A program made the translations under genes and the position numbers. Of a DNA stretch of 8,092 nucleotides, positions 1 to 5,667 are shown one piece after another; positions within the stretch are counted from its first letter, which is position 1, and each line of letters begins with the position of its first letter. Under the pieces are notes generated by a model, which ran no database searches, was not told the origin of the DNA, and saw only the letters and a list, made by a program, of their open reading frames with translations. The stretch is from Lachnospiraceae bacterium (GTDB lineage Bacteria > Bacillota_A > Clostridia > Lachnospirales > Lachnospiraceae): NCBI GenBank assembly GCA_017437705.1, contig JAFRYJ010000076.1:1-8092 (forward strand), given 5' to 3'.

Positions 1-674
1 ATCAGGCTGGGGAAGCTCTCGCCCAGCTTCTTAGCAACAGCGAGATAATCCGACATCTGGGCGTCGAAGAACAGGTTCCTGCACATCCAGTAAGGAGTCC
101 TTGCGGAGAGATCCAGGATGTACTCCAGCTCGCCGGCGATCATATCGTGCTGTATCATGATGTCGGTGGTGTAATCTGCGAAGAACTGGCGGCAGCCCTG
201 AGGAGTATTCAGCATCCTTGTGCCGATCTCGCAAAGCTCCTCAATGGTCCCCTCGGTCCACCACGCGGGATCCGGATGAAGGGGCTTCGGCGACATGTCG
301 ATGGTGCAGACCGCTTTCAGCCTGTCCGTACCGAACTGCTCAACGTAGCTCCATGCATCGAGATTGCCTGTGCTCCAGCCGGTGAGCACAACGTTTGTAA
401 GTCCCAGTCCCTCGATAAGGGCGTTCAGGTCCTTGCCGTGGGTCTGATAATCGTTGCCGTCAACGGGCTTGCTTGAATAGCCCTGACCTCTGGGATCCAT
501 GGCTATTACCCTGTGGTCCTTCGAGAAATACTCGAGCTGCGACAGGAAGATCTCGCCGGGGAATGTGAGTCCGGGAATGAAGATCATGGGGTCGCCCTCG
601 CCCTTTTCCAGGTAGTGGATTTCCACAAACGGTGCAACTTCAAAAAACTTGCTTTCAATACGGTCCTTTGACAT
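1..674 (-). CDS. alpha/beta hydrolase fold protein, C-terminus cut by window edge
   Basis: The frame is open from an ATG at 674 to the left edge, giving 224 residues without a stop. It starts MSKDRIESKF and has an AGGAGGA Shine-Dalgarno at 681-687, which supports this start. Alpha/beta hydrolase signatures are visible: an oxyanion-region turn IPGLTFPG (33-40), the strand-4 motif DPRGQGYSSKP (60-70), and the nucleophile elbow GWSTG (99-103), which makes Ser101 the likely nucleophile. A cap region with several aromatics (AWW near 137-139, YW near 195-196) follows. The acid and the histidine of the triad should lie past the edge and cannot be checked. There is no signal peptide, so it is probably cytoplasmic. 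The substrate cannot be deduced; esterase, lactonase, haloperoxidase-like or C-C hydrolase activity are all possible. It lies 41 nt behind the MFS permease gene in the same direction, so co-transcription is plausible. The fold call is firm; function is unknown. Confidence 0.88.
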   Translation of the reverse strand, partial: MSKDRIESKFFEVAPFVEIHYLEKGEGDPMIFIPGLTFPGEIFLSQLEYFSKDHRVIAMDPRGQGYSSKPVDGNDYQTHGKDLNALIEGLGLTNVVLTGWSTGNLDAWSYVEQFGTDRLKAVCTIDMSPKPLHPDPAWWTEGTIEELCEIGTRMLNTPQGCRQFFADYTTDIMIQHDMIAGELEYILDLSARTPYWMCRNLFFDAQMSDYLAVAKKLGESFPSL

Positions 675-715
675 AATGCGTCCTCCTATTTTGATTTGTA
701 TATTTATGAATTTAT

Positions 716-2113
716 TTACATTTCCCTGTTTTCGGGCCCTGATGCCGCCCCGCTCACTATCTCTTCAGCCGCTGCTGCCTCAACAGCCGCTTCAGCGGGA
801 CATCTGACTGCCGCTTCTGCCGCCGTCATTTCGGCAAGGCTGCTTTCGATAACAGCGCCGTCCGCCAGAGCCGCTTCCGCCTGCCCGGAACTATAAAGCA
901 CCGGATATTTCTTTTTGTCCATGGCGAAGGCGCCCAGCATCATAAGGATGCCCGCTGCACTCATTATAAACGTATATATCCACGCTCCCCCGGAGCCGGC
1001 CCGGTCGTAAATGTTGCCGGTGATGTACTCGCTGAGGCCCATGGCGAACATCATCATGGTCTGGGAAACGCCGTCCACCCTGCCTCTGTGACTGGCAGGC
1101 ACCCTTGCCGTAAAGTAGGGCGCCCGGGCGATGGCCCACAGCACCTCGCCGATCGTCAGGAAGACGGTAGCGCCGTAATATGCCGGCATACGGGTAATAA
1201 ATGACACAAAAACAACGTATCCCAGTGTCTGCGCAATGAAGCCTAAGGTGCATTTGGGGATCTCCTTCAACTTTGCGAGGTACTTCGTTATAAGCGGCGT
1301 GAAAAGCACCACCAGTATGCAGTTCAGGCTCGTCATGGTGCCGATGGTCACGGCCCCGTCCTCGCCGTAGAGCCTCCCCAGATCAAGGGGTATCAGATAG
1401 CCGAACTGGTCGTAGGCCGCCTCGTAAAACACCAGGCTCAGCATAAAGATTACGACCGGCGGATTCTCCCGAAGGATCCGGAAGATGCTGACGCCCTCCC
1501 TGCTTTTCTGGTAAACGGCCGCCTCCGATGTATCCTCATAAGGCGTGATGTCCTTCAGGAAGATGATTATCAGCAGCGTCGATATGGCTATGGAAATTCC
1601 GCTGATCACGAAGGCCAGCCATAAAAGGTCCTTGAACAGATAGCCCGCGATGGTGGGCGACAGCACGTAGCCGATATTGCCGCCCAGATAAAGAAGCGAG
1701 TACGCCCTCTCCCTGTGACTGGTGGGATTCAGGTCCGCTATCAGCGCGCTGTAAGCCGGTCCCTCCATGGACTGGAACATGGCCGCGATTATTATCATGG
1801 CTATGGTCGTGACCGACAGGGGGATAAATCCGCAGATGATGTAAAACGCCACCGAAATGCCGTCGCAGATCACGATTATCCATTTTTTATTGTATTTGTC
1901 TGCCAGCTTGCCGCCGATCAGCACCGCGGGCAGTATGATGATGCCTCCGACCACCAGCGCCAGCGCCGTTTCCGTGGCGGTGTAACCCATCTTCAGGTTC
2001 AGGATCATGGTCATCATTGCCCAGACCATGGACCCCATACTGGTTACGATCCGGCCGAAGAACAGCACGTAGTTCTCCCTGCGGAGGCCCTTGTATTCGC
2101 TGAATATGTTCAT
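716..2113 (-). CDS. MFS permease (drug/metabolite efflux type) with Ala-rich C-terminal tail
   Basis: This 465-residue protein is rich in hydrophobic helices with the spacing of a 12-TM major facilitator. Seen: an N-terminal LRRENYVLFFGR entry helix, the loop 2-3 motif A variant GGKLADKYNKKW (67-78), the PAYSALIADLNPTSHRERAYSL segment (119-140), and a matching second-half element PASHRGRVDGVSQ (339-351), the expected internal pseudo-symmetry. This resembles the MdtG/MdtH/YqjV-like H+-coupled exporters of family DHA1; the substrate is not predictable. The membrane core ends near residue 398. Residues about 408-465 form a low-complexity Ala/Glu/Ser-rich tail that is not typical of the family. 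The start at 2113 is preceded by an in-frame stop (2123-2125), so the frame cannot extend further, yet no Shine-Dalgarno is visible. A GTG at codon 16 (2066-2068) has AGGGAG a few bases upstream and is an alternative, but it would remove the entry-helix residues. It follows the YbaK-like gene after 43 nt. Confidence 0.9.
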   Translation of the reverse strand: MNIFSEYKGLRRENYVLFFGRIVTSMGSMVWAMMTMILNLKMGYTATETALALVVGGIIILPAVLIGGKLADKYNKKWIIVICDGISVAFYIICGFIPLSVTTIAMIIIAAMFQSMEGPAYSALIADLNPTSHRERAYSLLYLGGNIGYVLSPTIAGYLFKDLLWLAFVISGISIAISTLLIIIFLKDITPYEDTSEAAVYQKSREGVSIFRILRENPPVVIFMLSLVFYEAAYDQFGYLIPLDLGRLYGEDGAVTIGTMTSLNCILVVLFTPLITKYLAKLKEIPKCTLGFIAQTLGYVVFVSFITRMPAYYGATVFLTIGEVLWAIARAPYFTARVPASHRGRVDGVSQTMMMFAMGLSEYITGNIYDRAGSGGAWIYTFIMSAAGILMMLGAFAMDKKKYPVLYSSGQAEAALADGAVIESSLAEMTAAEAAVRCPAEAAVEAAAAEEIVSGAASGPENREM

Positions 2114-2156
2114 GATGATATATTAAACGTTTCTGTGTTATTTATGAGACAGGCGT

Positions 2157-2636
2157 CTAAGCCTCTGCTCCCGGCAGTTTGCACACGTCCACCCATTCCG
2201 TATATCCGCTGCAGTCCTCCAGATCCGCAATGGACAGCCTCACCGCGCTGTGATCGCTTCCCGCCGCGGGATAGACCGTCTCGTGAAGCTTCAGACTCTC
2301 GTCCAGATATACCGTAACGCCTTCGTTGATCCCGAAGGGGCATACTCCTCCCACGGAGTGGCCGATAAGCTCCTCCACCATATAAGGCGGTATCATCTTC
2401 GCCTTGCAGCCGAAGCGGTGCCTGTACTTTTTGTTATCTATGCGGGCCGTTCCCTCGGCCAGTATCAAAACCGGCCGGTCCTCCTGGAGGAAGGACAGCG
2501 TCTTGGCTATCATCCCGGGCTCGCATCCCAGGGCGGCCGCCGCTGACTCCACGGTGCTGCTGCTCATCTCCGGCACGATGATCCTGTCGCCGTAGCCCCT
2601 TTCATCAAGATAGTATTTTGCTTTCTCAAATGACAT
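2157..2636 (-). CDS. YbaK/EbsC-family aminoacyl-tRNA deacylase (trans-editing enzyme)
   Basis: This 159-residue protein matches the usual single-domain length of YbaK (about 159 residues). Family members hydrolyse wrongly charged tRNAs, classically Cys-tRNA(Pro) or Ala-tRNA(Pro), in the cytoplasm. Visible hallmarks are IAKTLSF (43-49) with the conserved lysine K45, the strand PVLILAEGTARIDNKK (55-70), and the GHSVGGVCPFGI loop (92-103) that forms the substrate pocket. The start MSFEKAKYYLDERG at 2636 was chosen over upstream starts in the same frame (for example 2708). It has a GGAG at 2643-2646 with 6-nt spacing, family alignment begins here, and a longer form would lie deep in the phosphatase gene. 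It overlaps the upstream phosphatase by 11 nt (2626-2636), indicating translational coupling. Which tRNA it edits cannot be read from sequence. It could be a YbaK, a ProXp-ala or another member of the INS superfamily. Confidence 0.92.
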   Translation of the reverse strand: MSFEKAKYYLDERGYGDRIIVPEMSSSTVESAAAALGCEPGMIAKTLSFLQEDRPVLILAEGTARIDNKKYRHRFGCKAKMIPPYMVEELIGHSVGGVCPFGINEGVTVYLDESLKLHETVYPAAGSDHSAVRLSIADLEDCSGYTEWVDVCKLPGAEA

Positions 2637-3411
2637 ATAATTCTCCGAATCTTTCCCTGTCCTCAGCGGTGACTCCCAGGCCCTTTTCAAGGAAGCCGTT
2701 AAAATCACCGTATAGCTCTTCCGCCTTCTTATACAGTGTATCCAGATACTCGGCCTGGGCGCCCCAGAAGTACATGAAACCCTCCTTAACGCCCGGTTTT
2801 ATCATGCCGTTCTCCAGATAGTACCTGTAGAGCTTCTCGTTCATTTCCTCAAGATATACATTCGTCTTCAGAAAATCGTCGAAGATATCGTCCCTGGAAA
2901 CGCCCAGTATCTCCTGGATTATCACGGCTCCGAAGCCCGCCCGGTCCTTGCCGGCGGTGCAGTGCCACAGAACGGCTTTGTCCCTGTCCTCCGAAAGAAG
3001 CTTAAGAAACTTTTTATAATGCTTAATGGAAAATGCATCGGAAACAAAGCGGACATAAATTCCCTTCATAAGCTCCAGGGAACCTTTCGCATCTTCCATG
3101 AGGCGGAGGATGGCTTCATCCTCCGTTTCCTTCTCCCTGGTGACGCCTACCATGAAATTGTCTACGATCGGCAGGTGCATGTATTCCATGCCGTGCCCCG
3201 GATCTTCCGGTTCCTCTGCAACTTCCTCGTAGGTCCTCATGTCCAGGACCAGCTCAGTTATTCCGGCCAGATCTGATTTGTCCTTTTCCGTGGCCTTTAC
3301 CAGACAGCCGCTCCTTAAAAGCTTCCCGCTCCTTATGCGTCCGTCCCTGGTCTTCATGCCGCCCAGGTCTCTGGTGTTATTCAGGCCCTCAAATTCTATG
3401 TATCTGCTCAA
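2626..3411 (-). CDS. tyrosine/serine protein phosphatase, PF13350 type (Y_phosphatase3), TTG start
   Basis: This 261-residue single-domain phosphatase carries the cysteine-phosphatase P-loop HCTAGKDRAG (150-159), which fits C-x5-R with nucleophile Cys151 and Arg157. The N-terminal family motif NNTRDLGG (11-18) and RSGKLLRSG (28-36) are typical of the LipA-like/Y_phosphatase3 group. ELVLDMRTYEE (53-63) is the expected strand-turn with the conserved D-x-R. Members dephosphorylate phosphotyrosine, and in some cases phosphoserine or phosphoinositides; no signal peptide is visible, so it probably acts in the cytoplasm. The start codon is TTG at 3411-3409, immediately after the TAA of the S66 gene (TAATTG), with AGGAGG at 3417-3422. 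The next in-frame ATG is codon 19 and would delete the NNTRDLGG motif, so TTG is preferred. The 3' end overlaps the YbaK-like gene. Its substrate is unknown. Confidence 0.92.
   Translation of the reverse strand: MSRYIEFEGLNNTRDLGGMKTRDGRIRSGKLLRSGCLVKATEKDKSDLAGITELVLDMRTYEEVAEEPEDPGHGMEYMHLPIVDNFMVGVTREKETEDEAILRLMEDAKGSLELMKGIYVRFVSDAFSIKHYKKFLKLLSEDRDKAVLWHCTAGKDRAGFGAVIIQEILGVSRDDIFDDFLKTNVYLEEMNEKLYRYYLENGMIKPGVKEGFMYFWGAQAEYLDTLYKKAEELYGDFNGFLEKGLGVTAEDRERFGELYVI
2643..2646 (-). promoter_or_regulatory. ribosome-binding site deciding the YbaK-like start
   Basis: GGAG on the minus strand lies 6 nt before the ATG at 2636 and sits inside the last codons of the phosphatase gene. It supports the short 159-residue form. 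Confidence 0.7.
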
Positions 3412-4467
3412 TTATGCCTCCTGCAGTTCGCTGTGTTCGTAATTGAAGGTTATCCGCTGCGCCTGTACATCAACGTCCGCATCCACCCCGAATGGTATGA
3501 TGCACCTGGGTGATGCATGGCCCACATTTATATTCCACACCACCGGAAGCTCCGGATCGTCTATGACTCTCAACAGTATATCCTTGTATTCTTCCTCATA
3601 TATCTTATCCTGGGGTTTCCCCACCAGCACGCCGGATACCGCGTCAAATACGCCGTGAGCCTTCAGCTCCGTCACCATCTTTTCGTAACTTTCCGGCGAC
3701 GGCTTCTCCTCGCTGGTCTCCAACAGAAGGATCCTGCCCCGCCATTCTTCTGCGTCGGGGAACAGTTCGTATTTTCTGCACAGCTTCACCGTGTCCGGGT
3801 ATCTCTCGTTGTTGAAAACATCATACATGCTGTCCAGGCACCCTCCCAGGATCTTTCCGAAGAACCTGCCGTTGCCCTGCAGCAGTTCAAACCCGGTATC
3901 AGGGTGGCTTACGCGTTCCGTGCCGGCCTGATCCCGACCGAAGGACTTCCTCTCCTCGTACCATACGTCCGAAGGAGTGATGCTCTCGATACGACCCGTT
4001 TCCACAAGCTCTCTGAAATACTTCTCCGTATAGGGCAGCATATCATCGGCAAGCTCGCAGACATCAGCCAGGAAGGACTGTCCGTAAAAGGTGTTCAGGC
4101 CGACCTTATGGAGCATGAAATGATTCATGGTCGTATCGGAAAATCCCAGAAAGATCTTTTTCGTGACTGCATCCTCGAGCCGGTCCTTTTTAAACAGGTA
4201 AGGCAGCAGCCTGTAGGTGTCGTCGCCGCCGATGGCGCAGAGTATCATATCGGTCTCGGGGTCTTCGAATGCCTCCAGCAGATCCTCCGCCCTGTCTTCC
4301 GGATGATCCTTTATGTATTTCAATCCCCAGAGGGCGTGCTTCGAGAATCTGACGTTGAGTCCCATGTCCTTCAGCCTTTTAATGCCTCTTTTCAGCTCGT
4401 GCTCTACAGCCTCCTCGCCGATGATGCCGCTGGAAAGGCTTACTATCTGTACTGTTTTTACCATCAT
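3412..4467 (-). CDS. S66-family serine carboxypeptidase (LD-carboxypeptidase / MccF-like)
   Basis: This 351-residue protein has the S66 family architecture. The nucleophile strand is IFLGFSDTT (105-113), giving Ser110. The second catalytic element is ILLLETSEE (246-254) with Glu250, and the third is NINVGHASPR (312-321) with His317. ILCAIGGDDTYRLLPYL (75-91) is the conserved GG(D/N) segment, and GRFFGKILGGCLDSM (200-214) is the conserved linker before the C-terminal domain. Family members cut the L,D bond of murein tetrapeptides (LdcA) or the amide bond of aminoacyl-adenylate compounds such as processed microcin C (MccF). The PSDVW at 165-169 sits where MccF-type proteins carry a substrate loop with tryptophan, which leans to the MccF side, but this is by eye. 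There is no signal peptide, so it is cytoplasmic. Start ATG 4467 is followed by a second ATG (4464); an AAAGG about 8 nt before the first favours it. It heads a packed three-gene unit. Confidence 0.92.
   Translation of the reverse strand: MMVKTVQIVSLSSGIIGEEAVEHELKRGIKRLKDMGLNVRFSKHALWGLKYIKDHPEDRAEDLLEAFEDPETDMILCAIGGDDTYRLLPYLFKKDRLEDAVTKKIFLGFSDTTMNHFMLHKVGLNTFYGQSFLADVCELADDMLPYTEKYFRELVETGRIESITPSDVWYEERKSFGRDQAGTERVSHPDTGFELLQGNGRFFGKILGGCLDSMYDVFNNERYPDTVKLCRKYELFPDAEEWRGRILLLETSEEKPSPESYEKMVTELKAHGVFDAVSGVLVGKPQDKIYEEEYKDILLRVIDDPELPVVWNINVGHASPRCIIPFGVDADVDVQAQRITFNYEHSELQEA
3417..3422 (-). promoter_or_regulatory. strong ribosome-binding site for the TTG-started phosphatase
   Basis: AGGAGG on the minus strand lies 5 nt upstream of the TTG at 3411 and within the last codons of the S66 peptidase (ELQEA). 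Its strength and spacing support a non-ATG start and suggest ribosomes terminating on the S66 gene re-initiate directly. Confidence 0.75.
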
Positions 4468-4489
4468 GCTTACGCCTTTCTAAACTGCA

Positions 4490-4539
4490 GGGAGAGAAAC
4501 AGCGCACCCGTTGTTTCTCTCCCGTATTCCGCTGTTTCT
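4490..4539 (-). repeat. perfect 12-bp inverted repeat with a competing upstream partner arm
   Basis: GGGAGAGAAACA and TGTTTCTCTCCC face each other at 4490-4501 and 4512-4523, a perfect 12-bp stem with a 10-nt loop. On the transcribed minus strand a third arm, AGAAACAGCG (from 4530-4539), can pair over 10 bp with CGCTGTTTCT (from 4495-4504), which overlaps the 3' arm of the first stem, so the two pairings exclude each other. The element lies between the fusion gene and the S66 gene, about 23 nt before the S66 start. No U-tract follows, so a standard intrinsic terminator is unlikely. It could be an attenuator-like switch, an mRNA processing or stabilising hairpin, a protein-binding palindrome, or a repetitive palindrome. 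Confidence 0.75.
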
Positions 4540-4545
4540 GTATTT

Positions 4546-4561
4546 CGGAGCTACAGCTCCG
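4546..4561 (-). repeat. short inverted repeat spanning the fusion gene stop codon
   Basis: CGGAGCTACAGCTCCG is self-complementary except for its centre. On the minus-strand RNA the TAG stop of the flavodoxin-nitroreductase gene (4551-4553) lies at the tip and loop side of this 6- to 7-bp stem. No U-run follows. It may be chance or part of the larger structure at 4490-4539. Confidence 0.5.
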
Positions 4562-5567
4562 TTACCATTTCTTCCTTCTTTTTTGAGCCGAAATGCAGCT
4601 CCGAGGGCTTCGAATCCCCGGCGGGATAGCCCACTCCGAAAATGCAGCCCAGCCTGTAACGGCTCATCTCCGGGAACAGCTCCTTGCATTTTTCCGCGTC
4701 AAAGTGGCCCACCCAGGTGGTGCCGAGGCCCAGATCGTGGATCTCCAGCATCATGTGGGTGGCGGCTATGGCCGCATCGGTCTCACAGAAATTGAAGCCG
4801 TCCCATTTTCTTGTGTATGCCCTGTCCGGGTCTGCGCCGACGACGAAGATTACCGGTGCTTCCGTTACAAAGGAAAAGTCCGTTACCTGCCTGATCCTCT
4901 CCCTGGCCGACGCGCTCTTCAGCATCCATATGCGGAAGGGCTGCGCGTTGCAGGCCGTGGGCGCCAGCAGTGCTGCATCCAGGATCCTGTCGATCTTTTC
5001 CTGTTCCACGGGCCTTGTATCCAGCTTCCTCACGGAATAGCGGTCCCCGGCAAAGCTGAGGAAATCCGAATTCCTGATGCTTCTTCTGCTGAACATCTCC
5101 AGTGCTTTCCTGGCCATCCGCTGTCCGTACAGGCGGAAGAGCTCCGGCGTTCCGCCGCCTCCGTCCGACGATGCCACCGGCCCGAAATGGATGGGCGGGG
5201 CGCACTGCATCACGCCTCCGGAATATACCAGCATCCCGTAGCACATAAGGTGGGTGAGTATGGTCTGAAGCGCCGTGTCGCCGCCCCCGTAGCTGTAATC
5301 CGCGGTGGCAAAGGCTCCGCCCAGCTTCCCGGCGGGATCCAGGGGCTTAAGCCCTTCCAGGAATATCTTCATCTTTCCGGCGATATCCGCAAAGTACACC
5401 GGCGAGCCGATGATGATGCACCGCGACTCCTTAACGAATTCCGCATCCACGGAATCGATGGAATAGACGCCGGCCTCCAGGCCTTCTTCCCTCATACCCT
5501 CTGCAATTGTCTCCGCCATGGCCTTTGTTCTGCCGGTGACAGAATAGTATATGATACTTGCTTTCAT
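4551..5567 (-). CDS. WrbA/flavodoxin-like domain fused to a nitroreductase domain
   Basis: This 338-residue protein combines two flavin folds. Residues 1 to about 160 are a flavodoxin/WrbA-type NAD(P)H:FMN oxidoreductase domain: the FMN phosphate loop SVTGRTK (9-15), GSPVYFADIAGKMKIFL (54-70), and the flavin-ring region TADYSYGGGDTALQT (88-102) followed by YGMLVYSGG (110-118). Residues about 174-330 are a nitroreductase domain: RYSVRKLD (176-183), APTACNAQPFRIW (202-214), and ETDAAIAATHMMLEIHDLGLGTTWVGHF (262-289). Both would bind FMN, implying reductant input at one site and substrate reduction at the other, though this is inference. The start MKASIIYY at 5567 has GGAGG at 5572-5576 four nt upstream, and a flavodoxin begins exactly there; an upstream in-frame ATG (5642) adds 25 residues unlike the family and is rejected. 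No signal peptide or iron-sulphur cysteine motif is seen. The physiological substrate is unknown. Confidence 0.9.
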   Translation of the reverse strand: MKASIIYYSVTGRTKAMAETIAEGMREEGLEAGVYSIDSVDAEFVKESRCIIIGSPVYFADIAGKMKIFLEGLKPLDPAGKLGGAFATADYSYGGGDTALQTILTHLMCYGMLVYSGGVMQCAPPIHFGPVASSDGGGGTPELFRLYGQRMARKALEMFSRRSIRNSDFLSFAGDRYSVRKLDTRPVEQEKIDRILDAALLAPTACNAQPFRIWMLKSASARERIRQVTDFSFVTEAPVIFVVGADPDRAYTRKWDGFNFCETDAAIAATHMMLEIHDLGLGTTWVGHFDAEKCKELFPEMSRYRLGCIFGVGYPAGDSKPSELHFGSKKKEEMVTEL

Positions 5568-5571
5568 CGTT

Positions 5572-5576
5572 CCTCC
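5572..5576 (-). promoter_or_regulatory. ribosome-binding site deciding the fusion gene start
   Basis: GGAGG on the minus strand lies 4 nt before the ATG at 5567, which supports the 338-residue form over the 25-residue longer reading. The same sequence context, CCCGGAGGAAnGATGA, recurs exactly 100 bp upstream at 5664-5679. Confidence 0.7.
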
Positions 5577-5613
5577 GGGAAGGTGTGTTACAGGTTGGTT
5601 TCTGTATAAATAA

Positions 5614-5642
5614 ATATTAAAGCATCGGCCTCCGTACTGCAA
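5614..5642 (-). promoter_or_regulatory. weak candidate sigma-70-type promoter before the fusion gene
   Basis: TTGCAG (5637-5642) and TAATAT (5614-5619) are separated by 17 nt on the minus strand, in the only AT-rich stretch between the acetamidase and fusion genes. The -35 box matches the TTGACA consensus at only three of six positions and the -10 box at four of six. This is a guess that the fusion gene has its own promoter. Confidence 0.22.
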
Positions 5643-5667
5643 GAAAGTCTCCGTGCTCCGGCCTCAT
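5617..5667 (-). CDS. possible 16-codon leader ORF between acetamidase and fusion genes
   Basis: An ATG at 5667 opens a 16-codon frame, MRPEHGDFLAVRRPML, ending in TAA at 5617-5619. GGAGG lies 4 nt before it, the same spacing as at the fusion gene 100 bp downstream. A second ATG three bases earlier (5670) is in the same frame and overlaps the acetamidase TGA as ATGATGA. The GGAGG doubles as codons for the final Glu residues of the acetamidase, so it may be coincidence. The peptide has no recognised motif. It ends about 50 nt before the fusion gene start. If translated it would be a coupled leader; no repeated amino acid suggests classical attenuation. Confidence 0.25.
   Translation of the reverse strand: MRPEHGDFLAVRRPML

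Noticed and set aside
675..715. AT-rich gap before the alpha/beta hydrolase as a promoter
   Set aside because: TATACA could serve as a -10 box, but no plausible -35 box is found at the right distance.
2637..2708. 24-residue longer form of the YbaK-like protein from 2708
   Set aside because: It would lie inside the phosphatase coding region, and the internal ATG at 2636 has GGAG and matches the family's usual length.
4490..4523. The 12-bp palindrome as an intrinsic terminator
   Set aside because: No run of T follows the stem on either strand, and the stem is A/G versus T/C rather than G+C rich, so termination is not supported.
3517..4629. Plus-strand open frame of 370 codons opposite the S66 gene
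   Set aside because: It lies antisense to a gene with intact catalytic motifs, has no recognisable domain and no RBS, and is explained by the G/C-biased third positions of the real gene.
4593..5609. Plus-strand open frame of 338 codons opposite the flavodoxin-nitroreductase gene
   Set aside because: Its composition is rich in Arg, His, Gly and Pro, typical of an antisense shadow, and no motif or start signal supports it.
5568..5642. 25-residue N-terminal extension of the fusion protein from an ATG at 5642
   Set aside because: No RBS precedes it, its sequence is unlike a flavodoxin N-terminus, and a good GGAGG-ATG pair exists at 5567.
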